Made by a program: the position numbers and the translations under genes
The notes under the pieces: model-generated
What the model saw: only the letters and a program-made list of their open reading frames with translations
Databases searched by the model: none
What the model was told of the DNA's origin: nothing
Assembly (NCBI RefSeq): GCF_009928425.1
Contig: NZ_JAABNS010000001.1
Span: 2,604,001-2,668,000 of the forward strand
Source: Pseudarthrobacter sp. ATCC 49987
Lineage (GTDB): Bacteria; Actinomycetota; Actinomycetes; Actinomycetales; Micrococcaceae
Length of the DNA stretch: 64,000 nt
Reading direction: 5' to 3'
Part shown: positions 1 to 8,354 of the stretch, piece after piece
Numbering within the stretch: position 1 is the stretch's first letter
Layout of the letters: every line of letters starts with the position of its first letter

Positions 1-1233
1 GCCGGCCACGCGCTCATGGAGGAGCACCTTCCCGCCCGGTTCGGCGAATCCCCTGTTTTCCGGTTCCCGGCCCGTTCGGCCATGGGCGGGACCAGCCGCT
101 ACGAATATCACCTGCGCTCCGGGAAACGGGGCCAGTTCCTGATCGGACCGGTCACGGCCGAGTTCAGCGACCCCTTCGGGCTGTCCCTGCACCGCCACGC
201 CATCGACGACGGCGACATCCTCACCGTGACGCCCGCCGCCGTCGAGCTTCCAGTTACCGGGCTGGCCGGCGCCAGGGGGCACGACGGCGTCACTGCCACG
301 CGCATCCGGGCCAACCCGAGCGACGACGACGTCATGACCCGGGAATACCGCCACGGTGATCCGATGCGCCGTGTGCACTGGGCGGCCACGGCACGGCACG
401 GGGAACTGATGGTCCGCCAGGAGGAGTCCGTCACCACGCCGGAAGCGACCATCATCCTGGACCAGCGGCTGTCGGCCTTCACCCGCGGCGCCTTTTCGGC
501 CGGCTCGAATTCGCACGCCCGCCACCCGTTCGGCAGCCCACGCGGGACGGACCGCGGGACGCTTCACCGCGGCGTTCCCCCCGCGGATGGCCACGAACCC
601 CTGACCAGCGAAGCCTTCGAGTGGGCCGTGACGGCCGCCGTGTCCATCGCCGCCCACCTCGCCGAGCGCAACTATGCGTTGCGTTTCCTCGACGCCGCGG
701 GCGAGCCCGCCTTCCAGCACTCGCCGTCCGCCCCCGAGCCGGACGCGGAAGAGTACCTCGGCGCACCGGGGCTGCAGTCCGTCGCCGAAAGCCTGGCCGC
801 GATCCAGCTCGCCAGCCCCCACCACAACCGCCGGGACGCCAGGGAGGCTGCCGCCCCCGGGACTCCTGGCCGGCGGCATCCCTCAGGCGCGGGCGCCGGT
901 CCGCAGCCGTTCGATGACCGGCTCATGGACAAGCTGGCCGCCCACAGGATGCGCGGGCCCGTCCTGGCTATCCTCGGAAATCTCACGCCGGCCGAAGCCC
1001 GGGCGCTCTCCCCGGCTGCCGGCTTCGCGGCAAATGCGTTTGCCCTGGTGACCACGGAGCGGGCCGCCCAACCCGACGAAGTGCTCGAAGCCCTCCGGCT
1101 CGGCGGCTGGCGGGCCGTGGCCGTCTCCCCCTCGACGCCGCTGCCCGCAGCGTGGACCGCATTCGACGACGGCGGCACCGCACCACTGGCAGCCGCCGCC
1201 GATGTCCGGCGCGGAACGGGGGTCCGGCGATGA
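1..1233 (+). CDS. DUF58 domain-containing protein, 5' end cut by window
   Basis: The reading frame is open from base 1, so the start lies outside the window; 410 residues are visible. The conserved DUF58 core is present: a YRxGDxxRxxHW motif (REYRHGDPMRRVHW, about residues 114-127) followed by LMVRQEE and a VWA-like strand (ATIILDQR). DUF58 proteins usually sit in a MoxR ATPase - DUF58 - transglutaminase operon, and the next gene is such a transglutaminase joined by an ATGA overlap at 1230-1233. The exact biochemical role of DUF58 is unknown; it is inferred to work with MoxR in assembly or maturation of envelope complexes. The C-terminal third is low-complexity and Pro/Ala/Gly rich. Confidence 0.88.
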   Translation, partial: AGHALMEEHLPARFGESPVFRFPARSAMGGTSRYEYHLRSGKRGQFLIGPVTAEFSDPFGLSLHRHAIDDGDILTVTPAAVELPVTGLAGARGHDGVTATRIRANPSDDDVMTREYRHGDPMRRVHWAATARHGELMVRQEESVTTPEATIILDQRLSAFTRGAFSAGSNSHARHPFGSPRGTDRGTLHRGVPPADGHEPLTSEAFEWAVTAAVSIAAHLAERNYALRFLDAAGEPAFQHSPSAPEPDAEEYLGAPGLQSVAESLAAIQLASPHHNRRDAREAAAPGTPGRRHPSGAGAGPQPFDDRLMDKLAAHRMRGPVLAILGNLTPAEARALSPAAGFAANAFALVTTERAAQPDEVLEALRLGGWRAVAVSPSTPLPAAWTAFDDGGTAPLAAAADVRRGTGVRR

Positions 1234-3767
1234 CACTGACGCCCCAGCGAAGCGCCGCCGGCGCCGGACAGTCCGGGGCAGGTGCACGGCGCGGCCCGGA
1301 CACCGGCCCGGGTGTCCCCCCGGGGAAACCGAAGGTACGGACGAAGGTGGGCGCACAGCCGTGGCTGATGGCCTTCGCGGTGGCACTCGCCGTCGCCGGT
1401 GCAGCCCTGAGCCTCAACGGAGTGCTGCGGGGATGGGCGTGGTACTCCCCCGTACTCTCGACGGTCCTCACGGTGGCGTTCACCCTGGCCGGTCTGCGCG
1501 CCCTCCGGTGGCGCAGCGTCTTCGTAACGGCTGGTGCGCTGGCGGCACTGGTGCTGATCCTGACATTTACCTTCTTCCGTCCGCAGAGCATCGTGGGATT
1601 CATTCCCTCCGGCGCCACCATGACGCAGCTGGGCCGGTACTTGCGCCGGGCCAGTGAGACTGTCCTCGCGGAAAGCGCGCCCGTGGCACCGAATGCCGGC
1701 ATCGTCCTGCTGGTCTGCGCCGCCCTGGGGCTGATGGTGATCCTGGTCGATGCCCTCGCCTATCCTTTGGCATTGCCGGCGACGAGCGGCGTCGGGATCC
1801 TCGCCATCCTCATCGTTCCCGCCATGATCAAGCCGCAGAGCGTGGGCGCGCTGGGTTTCGCGGCGGCTGCCGCCGGCTACCTGATGATCCTCGGCTGCAG
1901 CCACTGGTTCGCGCCCGACGCTCGGACCGGGGCAGACACAGTACGCAACCCGGGCCAGTTCCGCCGCGGCGCGCTGACAGGCGCCGTAGCGCTGACCGTT
2001 ACCCTCCTGCTCCAGCTGGTGATCCCGGGCTTCGACCAGGGAACGTTCCCGCAGGGCTCCCGGCTGAATCCCTTCGGCCCGGCCTCGGGGCTCAACCCGA
2101 TGATCAGCCTGGGCAACAGCCTGCGCAGCCCCGCCGGTGCGGGCCGGATTACCTTTGCGACGAACGCGCCGAGCACCCCATACCTTCGCTCCGTGACCGT
2201 GGACAGTTTCAACGGGGACAACTGGGCGCCCGATGATCGCGATGATACCCGCCGGCTGGGCACGGGGAGGATGGAATCGGGCCTCGAGTCCGCCGCGACC
2301 GAAGTCCGGGTGGTCACCGCGGTCAACACCGGCCAGTTCACAAGTCCGTATCTGCCGGTGCCCTACGCGCCGGAGGCGGTCAACGGCCTTACCGGCCGCT
2401 GGAGCTGGGACCCGGCCACACTGAGCATCAAGGGCGTCGACACCAACTCCCGCGACCAGCAGTACGTCGCGCTCTCTGTTGCCCCCCAGCTCACCCCGGA
2501 CCTGCTGGCACAGGCCACAGGGCCGGTGCAGGGTGTGGCCGAACAATTCATCCGGCCGCCGGACAACGTCCCGGAGATCGTGCGCACCACCGCCGGGGCC
2601 GTGACCGCCGGAAGCGCCACTCCCTACGCCCGGGCCATGGCCATCCAGCGGTACCTGCGCTCCGTCGATTTCACCTATTCGTTGCAGTCCCCGGTACAGG
2701 GAGGCTATGACGGCAACGGGTTGTCTGTGCTGGCGGACTTCCTGACCCAGAAGAGCGGATACTGCGTTCATTTCGCCTCGGCGATGGCCGTGATGGCGCG
2801 GCTGGAAGGCATCCCCAGCCGCATTGCCATCGGTTACGCCCCGGGCCGGCCCACCGGCTCCACGGTGTCGATCGGGGGCCAGGGCGCCCTGCCGGAGTAC
2901 GAGGTAGATGCCCGTGACGCCCACGCGTGGCCTGAACTGTATTTCCAGGGGTTGGGCTGGGTCCCCTTCGAACCCACTCCGTCGCGCGGTGTGGTTCCGC
3001 CCTACGCCACGGAATCCGCAGCCCCCAGCGGCGCCAGCACGAATGAGAACAATGACGGACTCATTCCGAGCATCCGCCCCAACCCCTCCCCCGCGCCCAG
3101 CGTGGCGCCGCTGCCGCTCCCGGGAGCTGCCGCCCCGGCGGACACGGCAAGTCGGCTGCGGTCCGTGCTGTACGGCACCGGCGCACTGCTGCTCCTGGGG
3201 CTCCTGCTGGCGTCGCCGCACCTGGCACGCAGCGCAGTCCGCCGCCGCCGGCTGAACGGTTCCCGAGGCCGGAGTGCGGCAGCGTTGCAGGCCTGGGCGG
3301 AACTGCGCGACCTCACCATGGATTACGGCGTGGCGGCGCGGACCAGCGAGACTCCACGGCATTACTCCGAAAGGCTGCGCTCCTCGGGGGCCCTGGGCGA
3401 ACCGCAGGGCATGGACGCGGACAGCCACAAGGCCGTCAGGGCCTTGACTGCGGACTTCGAACGCCGGCAATACGGTCCTCCGGCCGGGCCCGACGCCGAC
3501 CGTTCCCCCGGCACGGTCAGCCCCGGAACATCGGCGGCACCGCTGATCTCGGCGGTCCGCAGTTCGCTGCGCGCCCATGCCGGACCGCTCCGGCGGTTCC
3601 GTGCGGAGTGGCTGCCGTCCTCCATCCTCGCTGTCTGGCGGCATGCGGCCAGGGCGCCGTTCCGCGCCGCCCGCCGCGCAGCACAGAGCACCCGGCGCGG
3701 CGTCGCAAGGGCCTGGTCAAGGGCCCGCGAAACGCTGCGCCGGGTGCGTAGGCTGCGCCGGAGCTGA
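1230..3767 (+). CDS. TgpA-like transglutaminase-domain membrane protein
   Basis: 845 aa from the ATG that overlaps the DUF58 stop (ATGA), which I prefer to a longer in-frame start inside the upstream gene. The N-terminal region (about residues 40-270) holds several hydrophobic helices of the DUF3488 type. A periplasmic transglutaminase-like core follows: the nucleophile Cys512 in GYCVHFASAMAVMARL and His565 in DARDAHAWPEL; the usual Asp position reads FEPTP, with Glu, as often seen in this group. Another membrane helix lies near residue 640, followed by an Arg-rich cytoplasmic DUF4129-like tail. The family is thought to act on envelope proteins or peptides; the substrate is unknown. The tail ends next to a terminator shared with the convergent gabD. 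Confidence 0.9.
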   Translation: MTLTPQRSAAGAGQSGAGARRGPDTGPGVPPGKPKVRTKVGAQPWLMAFAVALAVAGAALSLNGVLRGWAWYSPVLSTVLTVAFTLAGLRALRWRSVFVTAGALAALVLILTFTFFRPQSIVGFIPSGATMTQLGRYLRRASETVLAESAPVAPNAGIVLLVCAALGLMVILVDALAYPLALPATSGVGILAILIVPAMIKPQSVGALGFAAAAAGYLMILGCSHWFAPDARTGADTVRNPGQFRRGALTGAVALTVTLLLQLVIPGFDQGTFPQGSRLNPFGPASGLNPMISLGNSLRSPAGAGRITFATNAPSTPYLRSVTVDSFNGDNWAPDDRDDTRRLGTGRMESGLESAATEVRVVTAVNTGQFTSPYLPVPYAPEAVNGLTGRWSWDPATLSIKGVDTNSRDQQYVALSVAPQLTPDLLAQATGPVQGVAEQFIRPPDNVPEIVRTTAGAVTAGSATPYARAMAIQRYLRSVDFTYSLQSPVQGGYDGNGLSVLADFLTQKSGYCVHFASAMAVMARLEGIPSRIAIGYAPGRPTGSTVSIGGQGALPEYEVDARDAHAWPELYFQGLGWVPFEPTPSRGVVPPYATESAAPSGASTNENNDGLIPSIRPNPSPAPSVAPLPLPGAAAPADTASRLRSVLYGTGALLLLGLLLASPHLARSAVRRRRLNGSRGRSAAALQAWAELRDLTMDYGVAARTSETPRHYSERLRSSGALGEPQGMDADSHKAVRALTADFERRQYGPPAGPDADRSPGTVSPGTSAAPLISAVRSSLRAHAGPLRRFRAEWLPSSILAVWRHAARAPFRAARRAAQSTRRGVARAWSRARETLRRVRRLRRS

Positions 3768-3772
3768 GGCCG

Positions 3773-3790
3773 CCCCCGGTAAGCCGGGGG
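3773..3790. terminator. hairpin between convergent genes
   Basis: CCCCCGG (3773-3779), loop TAAG, CCGGGGG (3784-3790). The 7-bp GC stem sits between the stop codons of the transglutaminase gene and gabD and could serve both strands. There is no long T-tract, as is common in high-GC actinobacteria. Confidence 0.6.
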
Positions 3791-3793
3791 GTG

Positions 3794-5296
3794 TTACTGG
3801 CCGGCGTAGGGGTCGGCGATGCCGATGTACTGGGTGTAGAGGTATTCCTCGATGCCTTCGAGTCCGCCTTCCCGGCCCAGGCCTGACTGCTTGACCCCGC
3901 CGAAGGGGGCGGCGGCGTTGGAGACGACGCCGGCGTTCAGGCCCAGCATGCCGGTTTCGAGGCGTTCGCCCATCCGGATGCCCCGGTTGAGGTCCTTCGT
4001 GAAGACGTAGGCGACAAGTCCGTACTCGGTGTTGTTCGCCAGCCGGACGGCCTCGTCCTCGGTGTCGAACGTGATGATCGGCGCGACGGGTCCGAAGATC
4101 TCCTCGGACAGGATCCGGGTGCCCTCGGTGACTCCCTTGAGGATGGTGGGCTGGTAGAAGTAGCCCGGGCCCTCGACGGCGGCGCCGCCGATTACCGCGA
4201 CCGCACCGGCGGCGACGGCATCGGAGACCAGTTCCTGGACTTTGTCCCGGCTCTTCGCATCGATCAGCGGGCCCACCTTGGACTCCGCCTCGGTGCCGCG
4301 GGCCGTGGTCATCTCCGCCATCTTCGCGGCGAACTTCTCCGCGAATTCATCCGCGACGGATTCGTGCACAATGAACCGGTTCGCGGCTGTGCAGGCCTCG
4401 CCCATGTTGCGTAGCTTCGCGAGCATCGCCCCGGTGACCGCGGCATCGACGTCGGCATCCGCGAACACGACGAAGGGGGCATTGCCGCCCAGTTCCATCG
4501 AGGTCCGCAGCACGTTTTCGGAGGCATCGGCGAGCAGCCGGCGGCCGACCTCGGTGGATCCCGTGAAGGAAAGCTTCCGGAGCCGGGAATCCTTGATCAG
4601 CGGACCCGTGGTCGCCCCGGCGGTGGACGTCGGAATGACATTCAGGACCCCGGCCGGCAGCCCGGCCTCCATCATCACGGCCGCGAACAGCTGCGAGGTC
4701 AGCGGCGTCAGGTTCGCGGACTTCAGCACCATGGTGCAGCCCGCGGCGACGGCGGGGGCGACCTTGCGGGTCGCCATGGCCAGCGGGAAGTTCCACGGCG
4801 TGATCAGCAGGCACGGGCCCACCGGCTTCTTCGTCACCAGCAGCCGGGACTTCCCGTCCGGGGAAACCGAATACCGGCCGAACGCCCGGACGGCTTCCTC
4901 GGAGAACCAGCGCAGGAACTCGGCGCCGTACGTGACCTCGCCCCGGGCCTCGGCCAGCGGCTTGCCCATCTCCAGCGTCATCAGCAGCGCGAAGTCCTCG
5001 GCCCGTGCGGTGACCAGGTCAAACGCCCGGCGCAGGATCTCCCCGCGTTCCCGGGCCGGGACCTTCGCCCAGGACTCCTGCGCAGCGGCGGCCGCGTCCA
5101 GGGCGGCAGCCCCGTCCTCGGGCCCGGCATCGGCAATGCTCAACAGGACCTTGCCGGTCGAGGGATCCTCCACGTCGAAGGACTTGCCGGACGCGGCCGG
5201 GCGCCACTGGCCGCCGATCAGGAGGCCGGTCGGTACAGACGCCAGCAGGGCGCTCTCGCGCTCCGCGGTAACAATGGGCTGGGCAGTTACAGTCAC
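3794..5296 (-). CDS. gabD: NAD(P)-dependent succinate-semialdehyde dehydrogenase
   Basis: Aldehyde dehydrogenase superfamily, about 500 aa, oxidising succinate semialdehyde to succinate. Visible motifs: LLITPWNFPLAMATRKVAPA, FTGSTEVGRRL (cofactor loop), ELGGNAPFVVF with the general-base Glu, and GEACTAANRF with the catalytic Cys. The C-terminus carries EEIFGPVAPI and GGVKQSGLGREGG, typical of GabD-type enzymes. I chose the GTG at 5296 because a GAGGGA Shine-Dalgarno sequence lies just upstream; an upstream ATG at 5353 would add 19 non-homologous residues. It is monocistronic here with no gabT nearby, so the aldehyde source (GABA or another route) is not shown by context. Confidence 0.9.
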   Translation of the reverse strand: MTVTAQPIVTAERESALLASVPTGLLIGGQWRPAASGKSFDVEDPSTGKVLLSIADAGPEDGAAALDAAAAAQESWAKVPARERGEILRRAFDLVTARAEDFALLMTLEMGKPLAEARGEVTYGAEFLRWFSEEAVRAFGRYSVSPDGKSRLLVTKKPVGPCLLITPWNFPLAMATRKVAPAVAAGCTMVLKSANLTPLTSQLFAAVMMEAGLPAGVLNVIPTSTAGATTGPLIKDSRLRKLSFTGSTEVGRRLLADASENVLRTSMELGGNAPFVVFADADVDAAVTGAMLAKLRNMGEACTAANRFIVHESVADEFAEKFAAKMAEMTTARGTEAESKVGPLIDAKSRDKVQELVSDAVAAGAVAVIGGAAVEGPGYFYQPTILKGVTEGTRILSEEIFGPVAPIITFDTEDEAVRLANNTEYGLVAYVFTKDLNRGIRMGERLETGMLGLNAGVVSNAAAPFGGVKQSGLGREGGLEGIEEYLYTQYIGIADPYAGQ

Positions 5297-5444
5297 GGTT
5301 GACTCCCTCGTCAGCGATTCGGGGTGGATGGGATCGGGTTCAGCGCCGTTCATAAGACCGTCTCAGCGCGCTGGATTTACTGCCACGGTACTGCTGTGCT
5401 CTCGGGGCTGTCTACGCATGTCCGCACTACGCCGGGCGGGCTTC

Positions 5445-5462
5445 GCTGTGCAGCTGCACAGC
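5445..5462. promoter_or_regulatory. 18-bp perfect palindrome between gabD and rsmI
   Basis: GCTGTGCAGCTGCACAGC is a perfect dyad about 150 bp upstream of the gabD start and 27 bp beyond the rsmI stop. The 192-bp gap holds no supported gene. It could be an operator for gabD or part of an rsmI 3' hairpin; the sequence alone does not decide. Confidence 0.4.
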
Positions 5463-5488
5463 GCCGTTCCGGCCGGCGGCGGGCGGGA

Positions 5489-6487
5489 CTACCGGGCTGC
5501 GAGCACCGCGGAATAGAGTTCGCGCTTGCTGACCTTGGCGTCCTCCGCCACGGCCGCGACAGCTTCCTTGAGCCGGATTCCCTGGGCTATGAGCGCGTTG
5601 ACGTCGGCCACGTGGTCCTCCGGCGTGCCCGGCTCCCGCTCCGGGGCGCCGCCCACAACGACGGCGATCTCGCCGCGCACCTCGTTGGTCTCGGCCCACT
5701 CCAGCAGTTCGCGCAGGGTGCCCCGGATGACTTCCTCGTACGTCTTCGTCAGTTCCCGGCAGATGGCGGCACGACGGTCCGCGCCGAACCGCTCACGCAG
5801 CGCACGGAGCATCGGTTCGAGCCGGTGCGGGGCCTCGAAAAAGACCATGGTGCGCCGCTCGGCGTCGAGATCCGCAAGGCGGGAGGCGCGTTCTCCGGCT
5901 TTCCGGGGCAGGAAGCCCTCGAAGCAGAAACGGTCGGTCGGCAAACCGGAGAGCGCGAGCGCGGTGAGCACCGCGGACGGCCCGGGTGCTGCGGTGACCG
6001 TCAATCCGGCGGCCACGCCCCCTTCGACCAGGCGGAAGCCGGGGTCCGAGACGGACGGCATGCCGGCGTCGGTCACCATCACGAGGGTCTTGCCGGAGCG
6101 CACCTGCTCCAGGAGTTCACCGGTCTTGGCGGCCTCGTTGTGCTCGTGGTAGCTGATGATCCGGCCGGCAACAGTGATCCCCAGGTTCTGGACCAGCCGG
6201 TGCAGCCGGCGGGTGTCCTCGGCGGCGACGATGTCCGCCGTCGTCAGCAGCTCGACCAGACGGTACGTGGCGTCCCCGACGTTGCCGATCGGGGTTGCCG
6301 CCAGCACGATCCGGCCGGGTCCGCCGCTTTGCGCAGCCGGCGCCGTGCCCGGCTCCGTTGCCTGCTCCGTCGCCTGCTCCGTCCCTTGGATTACGCCAGG
6401 CCCGGCACCGGCACCCTCTTCGACATCGTCCGCAGGGACCAGGTTGTCGCCGGGAAGGTTCGGGGAAGTGCTCAGTTTTGGGTCCAC
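5489..6487 (-). CDS. rsmI: 16S rRNA (cytidine(1402)-2'-O)-methyltransferase
   Basis: 332 aa. RsmI methylates the 2'-O of C1402 in the 16S rRNA decoding centre using S-adenosylmethionine. Motifs of the tetrapyrrole-methylase fold are clear: LAATPIGNVGD at the start of the core (about residue 63), EDTRRLHRL, ISYHEHNE, VMVTDAGMPSVSDPGFRLV and the APGPSAVLTALALSGLPTDRFCFEGFLPRK stretch (given in part). The first 60 residues are a low-complexity extension. The GTG start is supported by a TAGGCT -10 hexamer 6 bp upstream (6494-6499), implying a leaderless mRNA. It is divergent from the O-mannosyltransferase, with about 105 bp between the two starts. Confidence 0.93.
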   Translation of the reverse strand: MDPKLSTSPNLPGDNLVPADDVEEGAGAGPGVIQGTEQATEQATEPGTAPAAQSGGPGRIVLAATPIGNVGDATYRLVELLTTADIVAAEDTRRLHRLVQNLGITVAGRIISYHEHNEAAKTGELLEQVRSGKTLVMVTDAGMPSVSDPGFRLVEGGVAAGLTVTAAPGPSAVLTALALSGLPTDRFCFEGFLPRKAGERASRLADLDAERRTMVFFEAPHRLEPMLRALRERFGADRRAAICRELTKTYEEVIRGTLRELLEWAETNEVRGEIAVVVGGAPEREPGTPEDHVADVNALIAQGIRLKEAVAAVAEDAKVSKRELYSAVLAAR

Positions 6488-6493
6488 ACGACC

Positions 6494-6499
6494 AGCCTA
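6494..6499 (-). promoter_or_regulatory. -10 element of rsmI (leaderless)
   Basis: TAGGCT on the minus strand, 6 bp before the GTG at 6487, with no Shine-Dalgarno sequence. It fits the actinobacterial TAnnnT -10 placed so that transcription starts at the start codon. Confidence 0.55.
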
Positions 6500-6579
6500 C
6501 TGCCGGCACGGGGCCCCTGCAGACTGGCCGGACCCACGAACCGGGGCGGCGCCGGGGCCGATGGCCCGGCCGCAAAAGG

Positions 6580-6585
6580 TAGCAT
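6580..6585 (+). promoter_or_regulatory. -10 element of the O-mannosyltransferase gene
   Basis: TAGCAT lies 7 bp before the GTG at 6593. This favours that GTG over the in-frame ATG at 6584, which overlaps the hexamer. Confidence 0.5.
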
Positions 6586-6592
6586 GGGCATC

Positions 6593-8296
6593 GTGACGCA
6601 GACCCCCACGCGGACTGTCGACGCCGGTTCCCCCGGATCGGCGCCCCCAGCCCCCAGCACCGGACGCAACCTGGAGGGGCACCGCTGGGTCAGCCGGCCG
6701 GCGGAGGCGTTTACCGCCGAAGCCCTCAAGGACCGCCTGATCGGCGGCATCCGGAGCTGGCGGGACTACCCGCCCTCGCTCCGGCTGTGGTTCTGGCTCA
6801 TTCCGGTCATCACCGCGGCCCTCGGCGGCGTCCTGCGCTTCGTCCGGCTGGATACGCCCCGCAACCTGGTCTTCGACGAGACCTACTACGTCAAGGACGG
6901 CTACTCCTTACTGGTCAGCGGCTACGAGCGGGCGTGGCCGGACAAAGCCAACGATTCCTTTATCGCCGGCAATCCCGGGGTGCTGCTGGACACTCCCGAA
7001 TATGTCGTCCACCCGCCGGTCGGGAAGTGGATGATCGCGGCCGGGATGTGGCTTTTCGGCGCGGACAATCCCTTCGGCTGGCGGTTCGGGGCGGCCCTGA
7101 CCGGTACGCTGTCCATTTTCCTGCTGGCCCTCATCGCCCAGAAACTCTTCCGCTCGCTGACCCTCGGGGCAGTGGCCGGGGTGCTGCTGGCGGTGGACGG
7201 ACACCATCTGGTGATGTCCCGGACCTCGCTGCTGGATATCTTCATGATGTTCTGGATCCTTGCCGCGTTCGGGGCCCTGCTGATGGACCGCGACGACGGC
7301 CGCCGCCGGCTTGCCGGGCGGCTCGGCCGGCAGGCCGCCGCCTCCCCGGACGGACGGCCCAGCCTGCTGCAGCTGGCGTCGGGCCCCTGGCTGGGGATCC
7401 GCTGGTGGCGGCTCGCGGCCGGGGTGTGCCTGGGATTGGCGGTCGGTACCAAATGGTCCGCGCTGTTCTTCCTCGCCGGTTTCGGGCTGCTGACGGTCTT
7501 CTGGGACCTGAGCGCCCGCCGGATCGCTGGAATCCACGGCTGGATCAGCGGCGGGATCCTCAAGGACGGGATCCCCGCCTTCCTCAGCATCGTGCCGGTG
7601 GCTGCACTGGTGTACACCGCCACCTGGACGGGGTGGTTCCGGTCCAAGGACGCGTACTTCCGGAACTGGGCTGAAACCGTCCCTTCGGCGGAGTGGGGCT
7701 GGCTGCCCAATGCTGTCCGGTCCCTGGCGCATTACCACCTGGAGGCCTACAAGTTCCACCAGGGGCTCAGCGCGGACCACCCGTACGAGGCCAGCGCCTG
7801 GAGCTGGCTGGTGCTCGGGCGGCCCACTTCCTTCTTCTACGAATCCCCCAAGCAGGGCAGCCCGGGGTGCGATACCACCAGCTGCACAACGGCGATCCTC
7901 TCCGTGGGCAACCCCCTCATCTGGTGGGGCGCCGCCGTTTGCCTGGGCGTACTGCTCTTCTGGTGGGCCGGACGGCGTGACTGGCGCGCCGGGGCCGTCC
8001 TCGCGGCCGTGGCAGCCGGCTACCTCCCGTGGTTCCTGTACCCGGAACGCACCATGTTCTACTTCTACGCCGTGTCCTTCGAGCCCTTCCTGGTACTGGC
8101 CCTCGTGTACTGCCTGGGCCTTGTACTGGGGCAGCGGGCGGATCCGTTGTGGCGGCGGCGTTCCGGGCTCTACCTCGTGGCGATCTTTGTGGTCACGGCC
8201 GTCGCCGTCTCGGCCTTCTTTTATCCGGTCTGGACCGCCGAGACCATCACCTACCAGGATTGGCGGTTCCGGATGTGGATGCCGTCCTGGATCTAG
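6593..8296 (+). CDS. pmt: dolichyl-phosphate-mannose-protein mannosyltransferase (GT39)
   Basis: About 567 aa multi-pass membrane enzyme that transfers mannose from a polyprenyl-phosphate donor to Ser/Thr of exported proteins (actinobacterial Pmt). The family signature is visible in the first extracytoplasmic loop: RLDTPRNLVFDETYYVKDGY with the Asp-Glu pair, then HPPVGKWMIAAG. About ten hydrophobic helices follow, with DGHHLVMSRTSLLDI and the C-terminal DWRFRMWMPSWI. The start is the GTG 7 bp after a TAGCAT -10; an ATG three codons upstream is the alternative. The pairing with divergent rsmI parallels other actinobacteria, where pmt neighbours rsmI (Rv1002c/Rv1003 in M. tuberculosis). Confidence 0.92.
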   Translation: MTQTPTRTVDAGSPGSAPPAPSTGRNLEGHRWVSRPAEAFTAEALKDRLIGGIRSWRDYPPSLRLWFWLIPVITAALGGVLRFVRLDTPRNLVFDETYYVKDGYSLLVSGYERAWPDKANDSFIAGNPGVLLDTPEYVVHPPVGKWMIAAGMWLFGADNPFGWRFGAALTGTLSIFLLALIAQKLFRSLTLGAVAGVLLAVDGHHLVMSRTSLLDIFMMFWILAAFGALLMDRDDGRRRLAGRLGRQAAASPDGRPSLLQLASGPWLGIRWWRLAAGVCLGLAVGTKWSALFFLAGFGLLTVFWDLSARRIAGIHGWISGGILKDGIPAFLSIVPVAALVYTATWTGWFRSKDAYFRNWAETVPSAEWGWLPNAVRSLAHYHLEAYKFHQGLSADHPYEASAWSWLVLGRPTSFFYESPKQGSPGCDTTSCTTAILSVGNPLIWWGAAVCLGVLLFWWAGRRDWRAGAVLAAVAAGYLPWFLYPERTMFYFYAVSFEPFLVLALVYCLGLVLGQRADPLWRRRSGLYLVAIFVVTAVAVSAFFYPVWTAETITYQDWRFRMWMPSWI

Positions 8297-8354
8297 GGCA
8301 GGATTGCAGGGGACGTCCACCGGCACGAGTCGGACGCGGAACGGAGGAACGGCT

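Noticed and set aside
672..3644. 990-codon open frame on the minus strand across the DUF58/transglutaminase genes
   Set aside because: It is the antisense shadow of two well-supported genes; the translation is Arg/Gly/Pro/Gln-rich low complexity, as expected from high-GC third positions.
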